Position numbers and translations under genes: made by a program
Shown here: positions 44,806 to 53,194 of the stretch, in pieces
How the letters are laid out: the number at the start of each line of letters is the position of its first letter
How positions within the stretch are numbered: position 1 is the stretch's first letter
Assembly: GCA_963753055.1 (NCBI GenBank)
Contig: CAVWAP010000001.1
Location: 1,078,210 to 1,142,209, forward strand
Length of the DNA: 64,000 nucleotides
Source: JAUWGC01 sp963753055
GTDB taxonomy: Bacteria; Bacteroidota; Bacteroidia; Bacteroidales; B18-G4
Direction of reading: 5' to 3'
Notes under the pieces: model-generated
What the model saw: only the letters and a program-made list of their open reading frames with translations
Databases searched by the model: none
What the model was told of the DNA's origin: nothing

Positions 44806-45348
44806 CTATTCTTTCTCAACTTGCATAAAGCCTAATTCAAGAGGTGTTTTTCTTCCGAAAATCTTCACCATCACTTTAAGTTTTTTCTTTTCCTCGTTGA
44901 TTTCTTCGATGATCCCGCTGAAACTATTGAAAGGTCCATCAATAACCTTAACTGATTCTCCTACTATATAAGGTACATTGACTTCTTCTCCCTGTTCTGC
45001 CAGTTCATCGACTTTCCCTAATATCCGGTTTACTTCGGCTGGCCTGATAGGATCTGGTTCACCTTTCGTGCCCAGGAAGCCCAGAACATTAGGTATATTC
45101 CTGATAATATGGGGTATTTCACCAACCAAAGCAGCTTCAATAAGCACATATCCGGGAAAGTAGTTTCTCTCTTTACAGATTTTTTTCCCTTTACGTACCT
45201 GATAGACTTTCTCGGTCGGTATTAAGACCTGTGAAATATAGTCATTCAGTTTGAGGCGGCTGATCTCGCTTTCAAGGTATTCTTTTACCTTCTTCTCCTT
45301 GCCACTGATCGCCCGCACTACATACCATTTTTTCACCTGTTCACTCAT
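44806..45348 (-). CDS. nusG: Transcription antitermination factor NusG
   Basis: Protein of 180 residues from the ATG at 45348 (an ATG three codons upstream is also possible). The NGN domain shows KKWYVVRAISGKEKKVKEYLE and KERNYFPGYVLIEA, and the C-terminal KOW domain shows GESVKVIDGPFNSFSGIIEEI and ELGFMQVEKE. NusG links RNA polymerase with the ribosome and with Rho. The frame is intact, directly between secE and rplK. Confidence 0.97.
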   Translation of the reverse strand: MSEQVKKWYVVRAISGKEKKVKEYLESEISRLKLNDYISQVLIPTEKVYQVRKGKKICKERNYFPGYVLIEAALVGEIPHIIRNIPNVLGFLGTKGEPDPIRPAEVNRILGKVDELAEQGEEVNVPYIVGESVKVIDGPFNSFSGIIEEINEEKKKLKVMVKIFGRKTPLELGFMQVEKE

Positions 45349-45413
45349 AATGCCCAATCAGGAATTTTTGTTATCAATTAACAAAATATTAGAATTAATT
45401 ATGGTAGCGTTAC

Positions 45414-45611
45414 CTAAAACAATTTATAAAATTGTTCCAGGAGTGTTTGGAATGAGATATCCATCAAATAAACGACAAAAGCGATTATAAGGGAAGCTAT
45501 GGATACTACTATTGCGCTATTCTGCAATTCACTCCATGTTGGCCAGGAAACTTTATGAACAAGTTCGTCATAACTTTCCTTTGCATAAGCCAGTATTTTT
45601 ATTCTTGCCAT
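45414..45611 (-). CDS. secE: Preprotein translocase subunit SecE
   Basis: Short protein of 65 residues from the ATG at 45611 (MARIKILAYAKESYDEL). It has the single-helix SecE form: KVSWPTWSELQNSAIVV, the conserved cytoplasmic amphipathic helix, followed by one membrane segment (IASLIIAFVVYLMDI). SecE clamps SecY in the translocon. An upstream in-frame extension (to 45653) begins inside tRNA-Trp and is not used. It follows tRNA-Trp and precedes nusG, the common bacterial order. Confidence 0.95.
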   Translation of the reverse strand: MARIKILAYAKESYDELVHKVSWPTWSELQNSAIVVSIASLIIAFVVYLMDISFQTLLEQFYKLF

Positions 45612-45626
45612 CTTTCTAATATTTAG

Positions 45627-45699
45627 CACGGGAGGAGGGACTCGAACCCCCAACCAATGGTTTTGGAGACCACTACTCTACCAATTGAGCTACACCCGT
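45627..45699 (-). tRNA. tRNA-Trp (anticodon CCA)
   Basis: Cloverleaf of 73 nt including a discriminator G, normal for bacterial tRNA-Trp. The anticodon loop reads CTCCAAA, anticodon CCA. The acceptor stem has one U-U mismatch at the sixth pair (positions 6-67). The 3' CCA is not encoded. It lies between tuf and secE. Confidence 0.95.
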
Positions 45700-45757
45700 G
45701 TGCCATCTGATGAGCGATTAAGGAATCAGCAGATCCCTTAATCAGACTTCAAGATTC

Positions 45758-46945
45758 TTACTCAATAATTTCAGTTACCTGTCCTGCACCAACTGTACGT
45801 CCACCTTCGCGGATCGCAAACCTTAAACCTTTATCCATTGCTACTTCAGCAATAAGTTTAACTTCGATAGTAAGGTTATCGCCAGGCATTACCATTTCTA
45901 CACCATCAGGGAGAATGATCTCACCGGTAACGTCGGTTGTTCTGAAATAGAATTGAGGACGGTATTTGTTATGGAATGGAGTATGACGTCCACCTTCTTC
46001 TTTTTTCAGGATATAAACCTGAGCTTTGAACAAGGTGTGTGGGGTAATAGAACCAGGTGCAGCAATCACCATACCACGACGAATTTCATTTTTGTCGATA
46101 CCACGCAGAAGCAGTCCGGCGTTGTCACCAGCTTCACCCCGGTCAAGTATCTTACGGAACATCTCAACTCCTGTAACAACTGATTTCAGTTTTTCAGCTC
46201 CCATACCGATGATATCAACCGGATCACCTGAGTTGATGATACCTGTTTCAATCCTGCCAGTGGCAACAGTACCACGACCAGTGATTGAGAATACATCTTC
46301 GACTGGCATCAGGAATGGTTTGTCAACATCACGCTCTGGTAATGGGATCCATGAGTCACAAGCTTCCATCAGTTCGAATACTTTCCCAACCCATTTTTCT
46401 TCCTGGTTCAATGCACCTAATGCTGAACCCTGGATAACAGGTGTGTTGTCACCATCAAACTCATAGAATGAGAGCAGTTCTCTTACTTCCATCTCAACAA
46501 GCTCGAGCAGCTCTTCATCGTCTACCATATCAACTTTGTTCATGAATACAACGATCTTAGGTACACCAACCTGACGTGCAAGAAGGATATGCTCACGTGT
46601 TTGTGGCATAGGACCATCAGTTGCAGCAACAACAAGGATAGCACCGTCCATCTGGGCAGCACCTGTTACCATGTTCTTAACGTAGTCAGCGTGACCAGGA
46701 CAGTCAACGTGTGCATAGTGCCTGTTATCTGTTTGATACTCAACGTGGGCAGTATTAATAGTAATACCTCTTTCCTTTTCTTCAGGAGCATTGTCGATTT
46801 CATCAAACGACTTATAGTCTGCAAGACCTTTATCTTGAAGGTTTAATGTGATAGCAGCAGTCAACGTTGTTTTACCGTGGTCCACGTGTCCGATTGTTCC
46901 AATATTTACGTGTGGTTTGTCACGTTTAAATTTTTCTTTTGCCAT
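45758..46945 (-). CDS. tuf: Elongation factor Tu
   Basis: Protein of 395 residues; GTPase that delivers aminoacyl-tRNA to the ribosome. The GTP-binding motifs are intact: GHVDHGKT at residues 19-26, DCPGH and NKVD. Switch region I reads EKERGITINTAHVEY and the C-terminal barrel ends with REGGRTVGAGQVTEI. The gene sits between a tRNA cluster and tRNA-Trp-secE. Confidence 0.98.
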   Translation of the reverse strand: MAKEKFKRDKPHVNIGTIGHVDHGKTTLTAAITLNLQDKGLADYKSFDEIDNAPEEKERGITINTAHVEYQTDNRHYAHVDCPGHADYVKNMVTGAAQMDGAILVVAATDGPMPQTREHILLARQVGVPKIVVFMNKVDMVDDEELLELVEMEVRELLSFYEFDGDNTPVIQGSALGALNQEEKWVGKVFELMEACDSWIPLPERDVDKPFLMPVEDVFSITGRGTVATGRIETGIINSGDPVDIIGMGAEKLKSVVTGVEMFRKILDRGEAGDNAGLLLRGIDKNEIRRGMVIAAPGSITPHTLFKAQVYILKKEEGGRHTPFHNKYRPQFYFRTTDVTGEIILPDGVEMVMPGDNLTIEVKLIAEVAMDKGLRFAIREGGRTVGAGQVTEIIE

Positions 46946-47005
46946 ATCGAAATTTATTAATTTATTTAAATATTACACCAATTGAATTATTCTTTTCTAA
47001 GATAG

Positions 47006-47077
<72 letters not shown>

Positions 47078-47082
47078 TGATG

Positions 47083-47155
47083 AGCGGAAGACGGGCCTCG
47101 AACCCGCTACCTACAGCTTGGAAGGCTGTCGCTCTACCAAATGAGCTACTTCCGC
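47083..47155 (-). tRNA. tRNA-Gly (anticodon TCC)
   Basis: Cloverleaf of 73 nt: acceptor GCGGAAG/CTTCCGC, anticodon loop CTTCCAA (anticodon TCC) and T-loop TTCGAGG. Only 5 nt separate it from the tRNA-Thr(GGT), so both are processed from one transcript. Confidence 0.95.
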
Positions 47156-47202
47156 GTATAGTGTGATTGCATAATAATAACCACGCCCACACACCTATTG
47201 CG

Positions 47203-47284
47203 TGGGGAGAGGAGGATTCGAACCTCCGAAGGCTGCGCCAACAGATTTACAGTCTGCCCCATTTGACCGCTCTGGAATCTCCCC
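47203..47284 (-). tRNA. tRNA-Tyr (anticodon GTA)
   Basis: Class II tRNA of 82 nt with a long variable arm (GGCGCAGCCTTC region). Acceptor GGGGAGA/TCTCCCC, anticodon loop CTGTAAA with anticodon GTA, T-loop TTCGAAT, discriminator A. Confidence 0.95.
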
Positions 47285-47311
47285 AGGTATTTCAAAATAT
47301 CAATGAACAAG

Positions 47312-47385
47312 AGCCGATGGAGGGATTCGAACCCCCGACCGGCTGATTACAAATCAGCTGCTCTGGCCAACTGAGCTACATCGGC
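47312..47385 (-). tRNA. tRNA-Thr (anticodon TGT)
   Basis: Cloverleaf of 74 nt: acceptor GCCGATG/CATCGGC, anticodon stem CTGAT/ATCAG with loop TTGTA region (anticodon TGT), T-loop TTCGAAT. It is the first gene of the four-tRNA, tuf cluster in transcription order. Confidence 0.95.
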
Positions 47386-47404
47386 TTAAGACTTTGTCAC
47401 TAAA

Positions 47405-47434
47405 CAAAAAACAGACCTTTTTTGAAAAGGTCTG
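47405..47434 (-). terminator. Rho-independent terminator after hpf
   Basis: A 10-bp perfect stem (CAGACCTTTT and AAAAGGTCTG, 3-nt loop) followed, on the minus strand, by a run of about six T. It separates hpf from the tRNA-tuf operon. Confidence 0.85.
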
Positions 47435-47498
47435 CAAAAATAGAAATTAATATCTAATAACAAAGACTTTTTAATAATTTGTTCAATAAAAAATGAAT

Positions 47499-47800
47499 TT
47501 ATTTGCTCCTTAATTTTTCTTTGTGTTTTCCAAGTTGTTTTTTGAGTGCATCAACCGCGGTATCTGTCGCTTCTTCAAATGATTTGCACTTCTTTTTGGC
47601 ATATAAGTCATATCCTTTTATTTTCAAGCGTATCTCTGCAATCTTATTTTCAGGGCTGCCATTGTTGGACACTTTTAAATGAACATCACTGCCCATAATT
47701 CCATCGTAATAATTGCGTAAGCTTATCAACTTTCTCCTGTATAAAATCTTCAAGTTTCTGGTCTGCTCTTAAAATGTACTGATTTGATGTTTACTTTCAT
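47499..47800 (-). CDS. hpf: Ribosome hibernation promoting factor (short HPF/YfiA type), two apparent indels
   Basis: HPF binds the ribosome's decoding centre in stationary phase. The C-terminal 70 residues read clearly: YYDGIMGSDVHLKV, NKIAEIRLKIKGYDLYAKKKCKSFEEATDTAVDALKKQL. The N-terminus continues upstream only in other frames: ATG at 47800 gives MKVNIKSVHFK, then ADQKLEDFIQEKVDKLTQ follows after an extra base near 47766-47770, and another extra base near 47709-47713 joins it to the main frame. The repaired protein is 99 residues, exactly the HPF length. A downstream start within the last frame (47753) is not the natural one. Confidence 0.85.
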
Positions 47801-47820
47801 ATTTAATCCTCCTGACTTGA

Positions 47821-48703
47821 TTATGCTCTTGGATGAGCCTGTTTATATATGTTCTTCAACTTGTCAATAGTATTGTGGGTGTATATCTGGGTGGCAGACA
47901 AATTGGCATGCCCAAGGATCTCTTTGATCGCATTAAGGTCGGCTCCATTGATTCAGCATATGTGTCGCGAAAGTATGACGCAAAACGTGAGGGCTCTTTT
48001 TTGTTTTTGTCGTTACCAACTCCAGATAATTATTAACGATCCTGTATATCATTTTATGATAAATTGGTTCGCCTTTATTTGTTATTAATAAGATAACAAC
48101 ACTATCGCCAAATTGTTGATGCTTGATTTCAAGGTAACTGTGTAAAAGGGATTGTATATGCGGTGTGATAGGTATAACTCTTTCCTTGTTTCTTTTCCCG
48201 ATAACCTTTATAGTTTGGTTAGCAAAGTCCAGATCGGTTTCCTTTAAGCTAGCCAGCTCAGACAGCCTCATACCTGTCGAGTAAAGCAGCTCGATAGTCA
48301 GATGGTCGCGGACACCGGCAAATCCCTCTCCAAAATCAATTTCTTCAAACAGAAATTCCATTCTCTCTTCCTCAACGAATACAGGCAGACTTTTCTTGGA
48401 TTTTGGAGGGATGACTTTTTGGATAGGATTGGTCTCAATAATCCTTTCTTTTAACAGGAAGCGGAAGTAAGATTTAAGAGTGCTCAGTTTCCTGTTAATG
48501 GATCTGGTAGATATCCCCTTCTCCGACAAGTCAATTATCCATGACCGAATAATAAAATGATCAATCTCAATCTCATTGTTTACTTCGAAACGTTCAGTAC
48601 AAAAAGATAAAAATTGATCCAGGTCATTGCGATAAGCGGATATGGTGTGTGTAGAATATCTTTTTTCGTATAGGATATGGTCGATAAACTTGCCCTTCAA
48701 CAT
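47821..48703 (-). CDS. Tyrosine recombinase (XerC/XerD type), frame disrupted near the C-terminus
   Basis: The first 256 codons give the SAM-like core-binding domain (SAYRNDLDQFLSFC, residues ~20-80) and the catalytic domain with Arg in STGMRLSELASL and the HxxR pair in SPHVLRHTFATHML. The remaining end is in the next frame: NNGADLNAIKEILGHANLS, then the nucleophile tyrosine in ATQIYTHNTIDKLKNIY, then QAHPRA and a stop at 47821. The break is at AATCAATGG (plus 47949-47953, one extra base). Whole length ~294 residues is typical for XerC/XerD, the dif-site recombinases that resolve chromosome dimers; I cannot assign which one. Its start lies 10 nt after the rpsU terminator. Confidence 0.88.
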
Positions 48704-48712
48704 TCATTCAAT

Positions 48713-48776
48713 AAAAAAAGAAGAAACTTCTATTCCAAATATACACAAATTATAGTTGGAATCAAAATTTCTTCTT
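48713..48776 (-). terminator. Rho-independent terminator after rpsU
   Basis: On the minus strand AAGAAGAAA pairs with TTTCTTCTT (9 bp) with an inner ATTCCAA/TTGGAAT match, and a run of seven T follows. It ends only 10 bp upstream of the xer start codon, so xer must be read by leakage or by its own promoter. Confidence 0.7.
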
Positions 48777-48797
48777 AAATATGTTTTTTCCGAAGTA

Positions 48798-48992
48798 CTA
48801 AACCAGGCTGTTATCTTTCAGCTGTTGCACATAGATGGCCTTGAGCTTAGCTTCCCTGCGTTTAATAGATGGCTTAGTGTACTTTTGCCTTTCACGGAGT
48901 TCTTTCACGACTCCCGTTTTCTCGTACTTCCTCTTGTACTTCTTTAAAGCCTTGTCGATGTTTTCACCTTCTTTTACAGGGATGATAATCAT
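48798..48992 (-). CDS. rpsU: Ribosomal protein S21
   Basis: Small basic protein of 64 residues; begins MIIIPVKEGENIDKALKKYKRK, with the family's YTKPSIKRREAKLKA segment. It sits on the 30S platform near the 16S 3' end and influences initiation; in Bacteroidetes it takes part in hiding the anti-SD. A strong Bacteroidetes-type promoter lies just upstream (49047-49078). Confidence 0.96.
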   Translation of the reverse strand: MIIIPVKEGENIDKALKKYKRKYEKTGVVKELRERQKYTKPSIKRREAKLKAIYVQQLKDNSLV

Positions 48993-49046
48993 AATAAGAT
49001 ACCTCTTCTCTTTAAATGATAATTAATATTAATTTCAATTGGGGTG

Positions 49047-49078
49047 CAAAAGTATTAAATTCTTTCCAATTAACCAAA
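49047..49078 (-). promoter_or_regulatory. Bacteroidetes-type promoter of rpsU
   Basis: On the minus strand TTTG (rc of 49075-49078), 20 bp, then TACTTTTG (rc of 49047-49054). This is a full match to TTTG-N19-21-TAnnTTTG. Predicted transcription start near 49040, about 48 nt before the rpsU ATG. Confidence 0.75.
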
Positions 49079-49091
49079 ATATTTGTGAAAA

Positions 49092-51281
49092 TTATTCTTT
49101 CAAAAAATTCTCCATGAGGAAATCAGTCATTTTATTATATAAATGGAACCTGGTATTCCCCCCATAAATGCCATGATTCTTGTTCGGGTATAGCTGCATA
49201 TCGAATTGTTTGTCAGCTTCAACAAGGGCCGTGATCATATCAATAGTGTTCTGGACATGCACATTATCATCACCTGTACCATGTATTATAAGGTATTTGC
49301 CTTTCATCTTGTCGACATGGTTGATGGGGGAATTGTCATCATAACCATCAGGGTTCTCCTGGGGGGTTCGCATATACCGCTCGGTATAAATGTTGTCGTA
49401 GTAACGCCAGTTTGTAACAGGCGCAACAGCTATGGCAAGGTCAAAGTATTCAGCTCCTTTGGTGATGCATAATGATGACATATAGCCACCATAGCTCCAT
49501 CCCCAGATAGCAATTCTATCAGGATCGACATAATCTAACTTGCAAAGGTATTTGGCAGCTTCTATCTGGTCAATTGTCTCATACTTACCTAATTCCTTGT
49601 ATGTAATCTTTGTAAACTCTTCACCCCTGGATCCGGTCCCACGGTTATCAACAGACACAATCATAAATCCTTCCTGTGCCAGATACTGGTACCAGGTGTT
49701 AGCGCTCCAACGGTTCATCACCGTCTGTGAACCGGGCCCCCCGTATACAGACATCAATACCGGGTATTTCTTTGTGGGATCAAAATTATGAGGCAGGATC
49801 TTCCAGCCATTGAGCAGAACATTATCATCGCTTGTAAAAGTGAAGAATTGAACCTTGGAAAAATAATATTCCTCAGTCCTTTCTAGCAACTTATTATTCT
49901 CCTCAAGTACCCGTACAACCTTTCCTTTATAAGTGTTGACAGTGATATACGGAGGTGTACTGATACTGGAATAGGTATTGATGTAATAATCATAGTTTGC
50001 GCTGAATGAGGCGGAGTTACTGCCTTCCTTTTCGGATAGCTTCCTGATCTTTCCACTCAGGTCTACTGCAAACAGGTCCCTGTTCAAAGGGGAGCTCTTT
50101 GCTGCCGTAAAATAGACAAGTTTTCTCTTTGCATCATACCCAATCATATTCGAGACCACCCAATCACCCCTGGTAAGTTGCTGAACCAGCTTTCCTTCCA
50201 TTGTATACAAGTAGATATGGTTATACCCATCCAACTCACTAGTAATAATGAAATGCTTATTACCAGGCAGGAATGTCAGGTCATCAGTAATTTCGATATA
50301 GTACTTATTGGTCTCATTATAGATGATATTGGAAGCTCCTGTGCTGGCATCAGAAACGAGTACTTCGAGCTGATTTTGCAGCCTGTTCATCCTCAATATA
50401 GATAAAAGGTTGGCATCCTGCGTCCATTTTATCCTGGGTATATATTGGTCTGTTTCAGCCCCAATATCCATATCTGTCACTTTACCTGAAGCCAGGTTAT
50501 ACACATGTATAGTAACCAGAGAATTGTCTTCTCCGGCCTTGGGATATTTGTACCGGTAATCCTCAGGATATAACTCACCCCACATCTGCATGTTGTATTC
50601 CTTTACATCGCTTTCATCAAACCGGTAGAATGCAATCTTTTCCCCGTCGGGTGACCAGAAGAAGGCCTTGGTAAAACCAAACTCTTCCTCATAAACCCAA
50701 TCCGTTGTACCATAAATAATCTTCCTGTCTTCACCATCGGTCGTGATTTGCTTTTCTTCACCGGTATTCAGGTCCTTAATAAAAATATTATTCTCCCTTA
50801 TGAAAGCAACCTTGCTGCCATCTGGTGAAAAATCGGCAAGTCTTTGCTTTCCATTGCCGGATAACAATGAAAGTTTCTTATCCTGCAGATAATAAATATA
50901 ATAGTTGGATTTGCTTGAATGCCTGTAAATGCTTTCCGTTTCAGTTGGCAAGAGTAGTTTTGTCTCGTCATTGCTGAATGTATAGCTTGAGATTCGCAGA
51001 GGTACCGTATCCCCCTCCGGCACCAGATCCTGCACAGTTGCAATGGTTCTAATGTAATTGCCGGATTTATACTGGTACACGTTAAGCGAGTCGCCTTCCC
51101 GTGTACAGTAATGCTGTCCATCATTCATCGACTTGAGTCCATAAACAGATTTGGGATAGAACTTTCTGGCATAAACAGCATCTTGCAGTGTAAGTTTCTT
51201 ATCCTGTTCCTGGGCTGAAGAGTTGAATCCAGCAAAAGAACCTATAAAGGTAATGAGTGCCAGGGCAATAATCTTTTTCAT
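49092..51281 (-). CDS. Dipeptidyl peptidase IV-type S9 serine peptidase
   Basis: Exported protein of 729 residues; signal peptide of about 23 residues (GFNSSAQ). The N-terminal eight-bladed propeller (~residues 50-470) includes the DPP4 loop region VYEEEFGFTKAFFWSPDG with the paired glutamates that hold the substrate N-terminus. The alpha/beta-hydrolase domain has the catalytic Ser596 in GWSYGG, Asp in HGTGDDNVH and His in NKNHGI. Members remove dipeptides with proline at the second position from peptides; in Bacteroidetes they feed on proteins or process surface proteins. The gene is monocistronic. Confidence 0.93.
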   Translation of the reverse strand: MKKIIALALITFIGSFAGFNSSAQEQDKKLTLQDAVYARKFYPKSVYGLKSMNDGQHYCTREGDSLNVYQYKSGNYIRTIATVQDLVPEGDTVPLRISSYTFSNDETKLLLPTETESIYRHSSKSNYYIYYLQDKKLSLLSGNGKQRLADFSPDGSKVAFIRENNIFIKDLNTGEEKQITTDGEDRKIIYGTTDWVYEEEFGFTKAFFWSPDGEKIAFYRFDESDVKEYNMQMWGELYPEDYRYKYPKAGEDNSLVTIHVYNLASGKVTDMDIGAETDQYIPRIKWTQDANLLSILRMNRLQNQLEVLVSDASTGASNIIYNETNKYYIEITDDLTFLPGNKHFIITSELDGYNHIYLYTMEGKLVQQLTRGDWVVSNMIGYDAKRKLVYFTAAKSSPLNRDLFAVDLSGKIRKLSEKEGSNSASFSANYDYYINTYSSISTPPYITVNTYKGKVVRVLEENNKLLERTEEYYFSKVQFFTFTSDDNVLLNGWKILPHNFDPTKKYPVLMSVYGGPGSQTVMNRWSANTWYQYLAQEGFMIVSVDNRGTGSRGEEFTKITYKELGKYETIDQIEAAKYLCKLDYVDPDRIAIWGWSYGGYMSSLCITKGAEYFDLAIAVAPVTNWRYYDNIYTERYMRTPQENPDGYDDNSPINHVDKMKGKYLIIHGTGDDNVHVQNTIDMITALVEADKQFDMQLYPNKNHGIYGGNTRFHLYNKMTDFLMENFLKE

Positions 51282-51312
51282 AATATGATCAATTTAATTA
51301 TGTAAGCGATGC

Positions 51313-51320
51313 CAAATATA
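51313..51320 (-). promoter_or_regulatory. Putative -7 promoter element of the dipeptidyl peptidase gene
   Basis: On the minus strand TATATTTG (TAnnTTTG form). No convincing TTTG is seen 19-21 bp further upstream, so support is partial. It lies 32-39 bp upstream of the start codon. Confidence 0.35.
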
Positions 51321-51365
51321 CTATATTCGTCGTAACTAAGCACCGGGGAATTCGTATTAAATTAG

Positions 51366-51396
51366 TTGGATTATTAGAACAATATCCTTATATTTG
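51366..51396 (+). promoter_or_regulatory. Bacteroidetes-type promoter of the porP/sprF-like gene
   Basis: TTG at 51366-51368, 20 bp, then TATATTTG at 51389-51396, a good match to the Bacteroidetes pattern. Predicted start near 51403, giving a ~140-nt leader without another visible element before the ATG at 51544. Confidence 0.6.
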
Positions 51397-51543
51397 CTTG
51401 TAATACGGAATCAGATACGTAAATCCCGCAAATCACCCAAGAGCGCTAGAATTTATGAAACAAAACATTCCGCAACCTCGTTTAAAATAAGTCGAATAGT
51501 AAGATTTTAAGCAATCTAGATCCACTGTTAACACTAAAATCAA

Positions 51544-52620
51544 ATGAATTTGAAAAAGAAATTTTACGCTATCGTCTTTTTGCTGTTGCTCGGCTTTGGC
51601 AGCACAAGTAACGCACAAGACTTAAACTGGTCTCAGTTTTATAACAATCCGACCTATTATAACCCCGCGTATGTTGGTTTAACCCGTGGATTAAAGGTCA
51701 GGTTTAATTATCAGAGACAATGGACTAAAGTGCCAGCCAATTTTAATGCATACAGCTTTTCTGCTGATATAGCAGACAGGAACCTTCCGGGTGCCGGTGG
51801 TATTGGAATCATTTTTACTTCTGATAAAGCAGCAACAGGATTTGTCAAGAATACAATGTTTGGTTTAATGCCATCAGTTCGTATTCAGGTAGACGATAAT
51901 ATGGTACTGCAATTTGGTATCACTGCAGCGTTCGTTCAGAAACGCATAGATTGGGACAATCTCGTCTTTTCCGACCAGCTCGACCCCATACAGGGTAATA
52001 TCAATACATCTAATTTTGTTGCTCCCGATGAGAACAAGGTGGTTTATCCCGATTTCTCTGTGGGTACCGTATTGGAGTTTACTGGAAACAACAACCGGAT
52101 CATTGGACATGTTGGTGCTGGAATTCACCACCTGACACGTCCGAATGAGTCTTTTATTGGAAAGAGTTCCCCACTGCCAAGAAAATATACTGTGAACTTC
52201 GACATCGTCTTCGATTTTTCGCAGGGAACTGGTTTTCATAAGAAAAAGACAGGATTTAAGCTGAATCCTGGAATTTTCTTCCAGCAACAGGCTAAAATGA
52301 CTGATTATGCACTGGGTTTGAATATTTTCTTTTCAAGGATCTACCTCGGGGCGTGGTATAAAAACGAGTCATTGGAGTATGATGTTTATTCACATTTCTC
52401 ACTGATGGCTGGATTAAGCATACCTGTTCAGGGTGATGCTTCCAGGATTAAGTTCATGTATAGCTATGATATGGTCATCAATGCTGAGCATACCTTTACA
52501 GGTCCGACACATGAGATCTCTGTAATCATGGAATTTGACGACCTTGGCCTGATCAACAATTCACCAATCAATTCACGCCACAGAAGGGGCAATGAACGTC
52601 TTGAATGTTCACCTTTCTAA
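51544..52620 (+). CDS. PorP/SprF-family T9SS-associated outer-membrane protein
   Basis: Protein of 358 residues with a Sec signal peptide (cut after NAQ, residue ~25). The mature protein starts LNWSQFYNNPTYYNPAYVGLTRGLKVRFNYQRQW, the typical PorP/SprF opening, and continues as an antiparallel outer-membrane beta-barrel with many aromatic strand ends. SprF-type members help export or anchor large type B-sorted adhesins such as SprB in gliding bacteria. A giant PKD protein with a type B sorting domain lies 2 kb downstream on the opposite strand and is the obvious candidate partner. Confidence 0.92.
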   Translation: MNLKKKFYAIVFLLLLGFGSTSNAQDLNWSQFYNNPTYYNPAYVGLTRGLKVRFNYQRQWTKVPANFNAYSFSADIADRNLPGAGGIGIIFTSDKAATGFVKNTMFGLMPSVRIQVDDNMVLQFGITAAFVQKRIDWDNLVFSDQLDPIQGNINTSNFVAPDENKVVYPDFSVGTVLEFTGNNNRIIGHVGAGIHHLTRPNESFIGKSSPLPRKYTVNFDIVFDFSQGTGFHKKKTGFKLNPGIFFQQQAKMTDYALGLNIFFSRIYLGAWYKNESLEYDVYSHFSLMAGLSIPVQGDASRIKFMYSYDMVINAEHTFTGPTHEISVIMEFDDLGLINNSPINSRHRRGNERLECSPF

Positions 52621-52658
52621 GCAATAGAATATACTTTAATAGTACAATATATTTCTAC

Positions 52659-52692
52659 AGTCCCTTAGGTTTAACCTGAGGGGCTTTTTATT
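52659..52692 (+). terminator. Rho-independent terminator after the porP/sprF-like gene
   Basis: An 11-bp stem (AGTCCCTTAGG and CCTGAGGGGCT, with G-U pairs), a 5-nt TTTAA loop and a run of T. Its left boundary fits 38 nt after the stop. The inverted-repeat cassette begins 12 bp later. Confidence 0.8.
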
Positions 52693-52703
52693 TTGAGATG
52701 AAT

Positions 52704-52749
52704 CTGAAGAATTGACCAATTCACCAATCTGCATCAATTGACCAAATAA
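52704..52749 (+). repeat. 46-bp inverted repeat, left copy
   Basis: Starts CTGAAGAATTGACC and ends ATTGACCAAATAA. It is the exact reverse complement of 54558-54603. AATTGACCAA occurs twice inside it as a direct repeat, 27 bp apart. Confidence 0.93.
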
Positions 52750-52781
52750 ATTACAGATTACAATAATAAATTGTTCAATTT

Positions 52782-53150
52782 TCAAGTATTTGTCTTCTGT
52801 AAAGTTGACTGGATGATCTTTGCAAATATAAGCCTTAGCTCATATGCTTCTTTAATGAGCTCACTCATTGTAAGTTTATCTTCATCAGGATATGTATCAT
52901 GGATAAGTCTTAACCAGTATTCTGTTTCTTTGGTCTCTTTTAAACAAATTCTGATTCTCATTAAGAAATCCTTCTTGCTTAAAGAATCATTTGCTTCAAT
53001 ATAATTAGCCCCAACAGAACCTGATGATTTAATCAGTTGTTGTACGTCACTTTGCATTTCAGTTCTTTTCTTAATAGTCCGTATATAGCTCCGAATTGCC
53101 TGTGCAAATTTCCTGGACCTTTCTTCAAGATCATATTTCTGTTTATTCAT
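52782..53150 (-). CDS. Four-helix-bundle (S23/TIGR02436-like) protein
   Basis: Protein of 122 residues. The family pattern is clear: YDLEERSRKFAQAIRSYIRT, then QQLIKSSGSVGANYIEANDSLSKKDFLMRIRICLKETKETEYWLRLI, then a final helix ending KIIQSTLQK. The SxGSIxANIxEA-type motif is the hallmark of the S23-like four-helix bundles first seen as intervening sequences in 23S rRNA genes; relatives include Avd of diversity-generating retroelements. Its biochemical function is unknown; positively charged surfaces suggest nucleic-acid contact. It is the only gene of the inverted-repeat cassette, and the IS lies 44 bp upstream of its start. Confidence 0.9.
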   Translation of the reverse strand: MNKQKYDLEERSRKFAQAIRSYIRTIKKRTEMQSDVQQLIKSSGSVGANYIEANDSLSKKDFLMRIRICLKETKETEYWLRLIHDTYPDEDKLTMSELIKEAYELRLIFAKIIQSTLQKTNT

Positions 53151-53182
53151 ATGGATGATAGGTTAAGGGTTTATTATTTAAT

Positions 53183-53194
53183 ACCTACTATCAT
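53183..53194 (+). repeat. 12-bp target-site duplication, left copy
   Basis: ACCTACTATCAT, repeated in direct orientation at 54490-54501. Twelve bp is within the range of IS4-family duplications and fixes the element's ends. Confidence 0.85.

Noticed and set aside
45627..45699. tRNA-Trp as a pseudo-tRNA because of the U-U pair in the acceptor stem
   Set aside because: Every other arm, the anticodon and the G discriminator are normal, and one mismatch in the acceptor stem is tolerated.
52782..53150. Four-helix-bundle protein as Avd of a diversity-generating retroelement
   Set aside because: No reverse transcriptase, template repeat or variable repeat is present near it; the S23-like call fits better.
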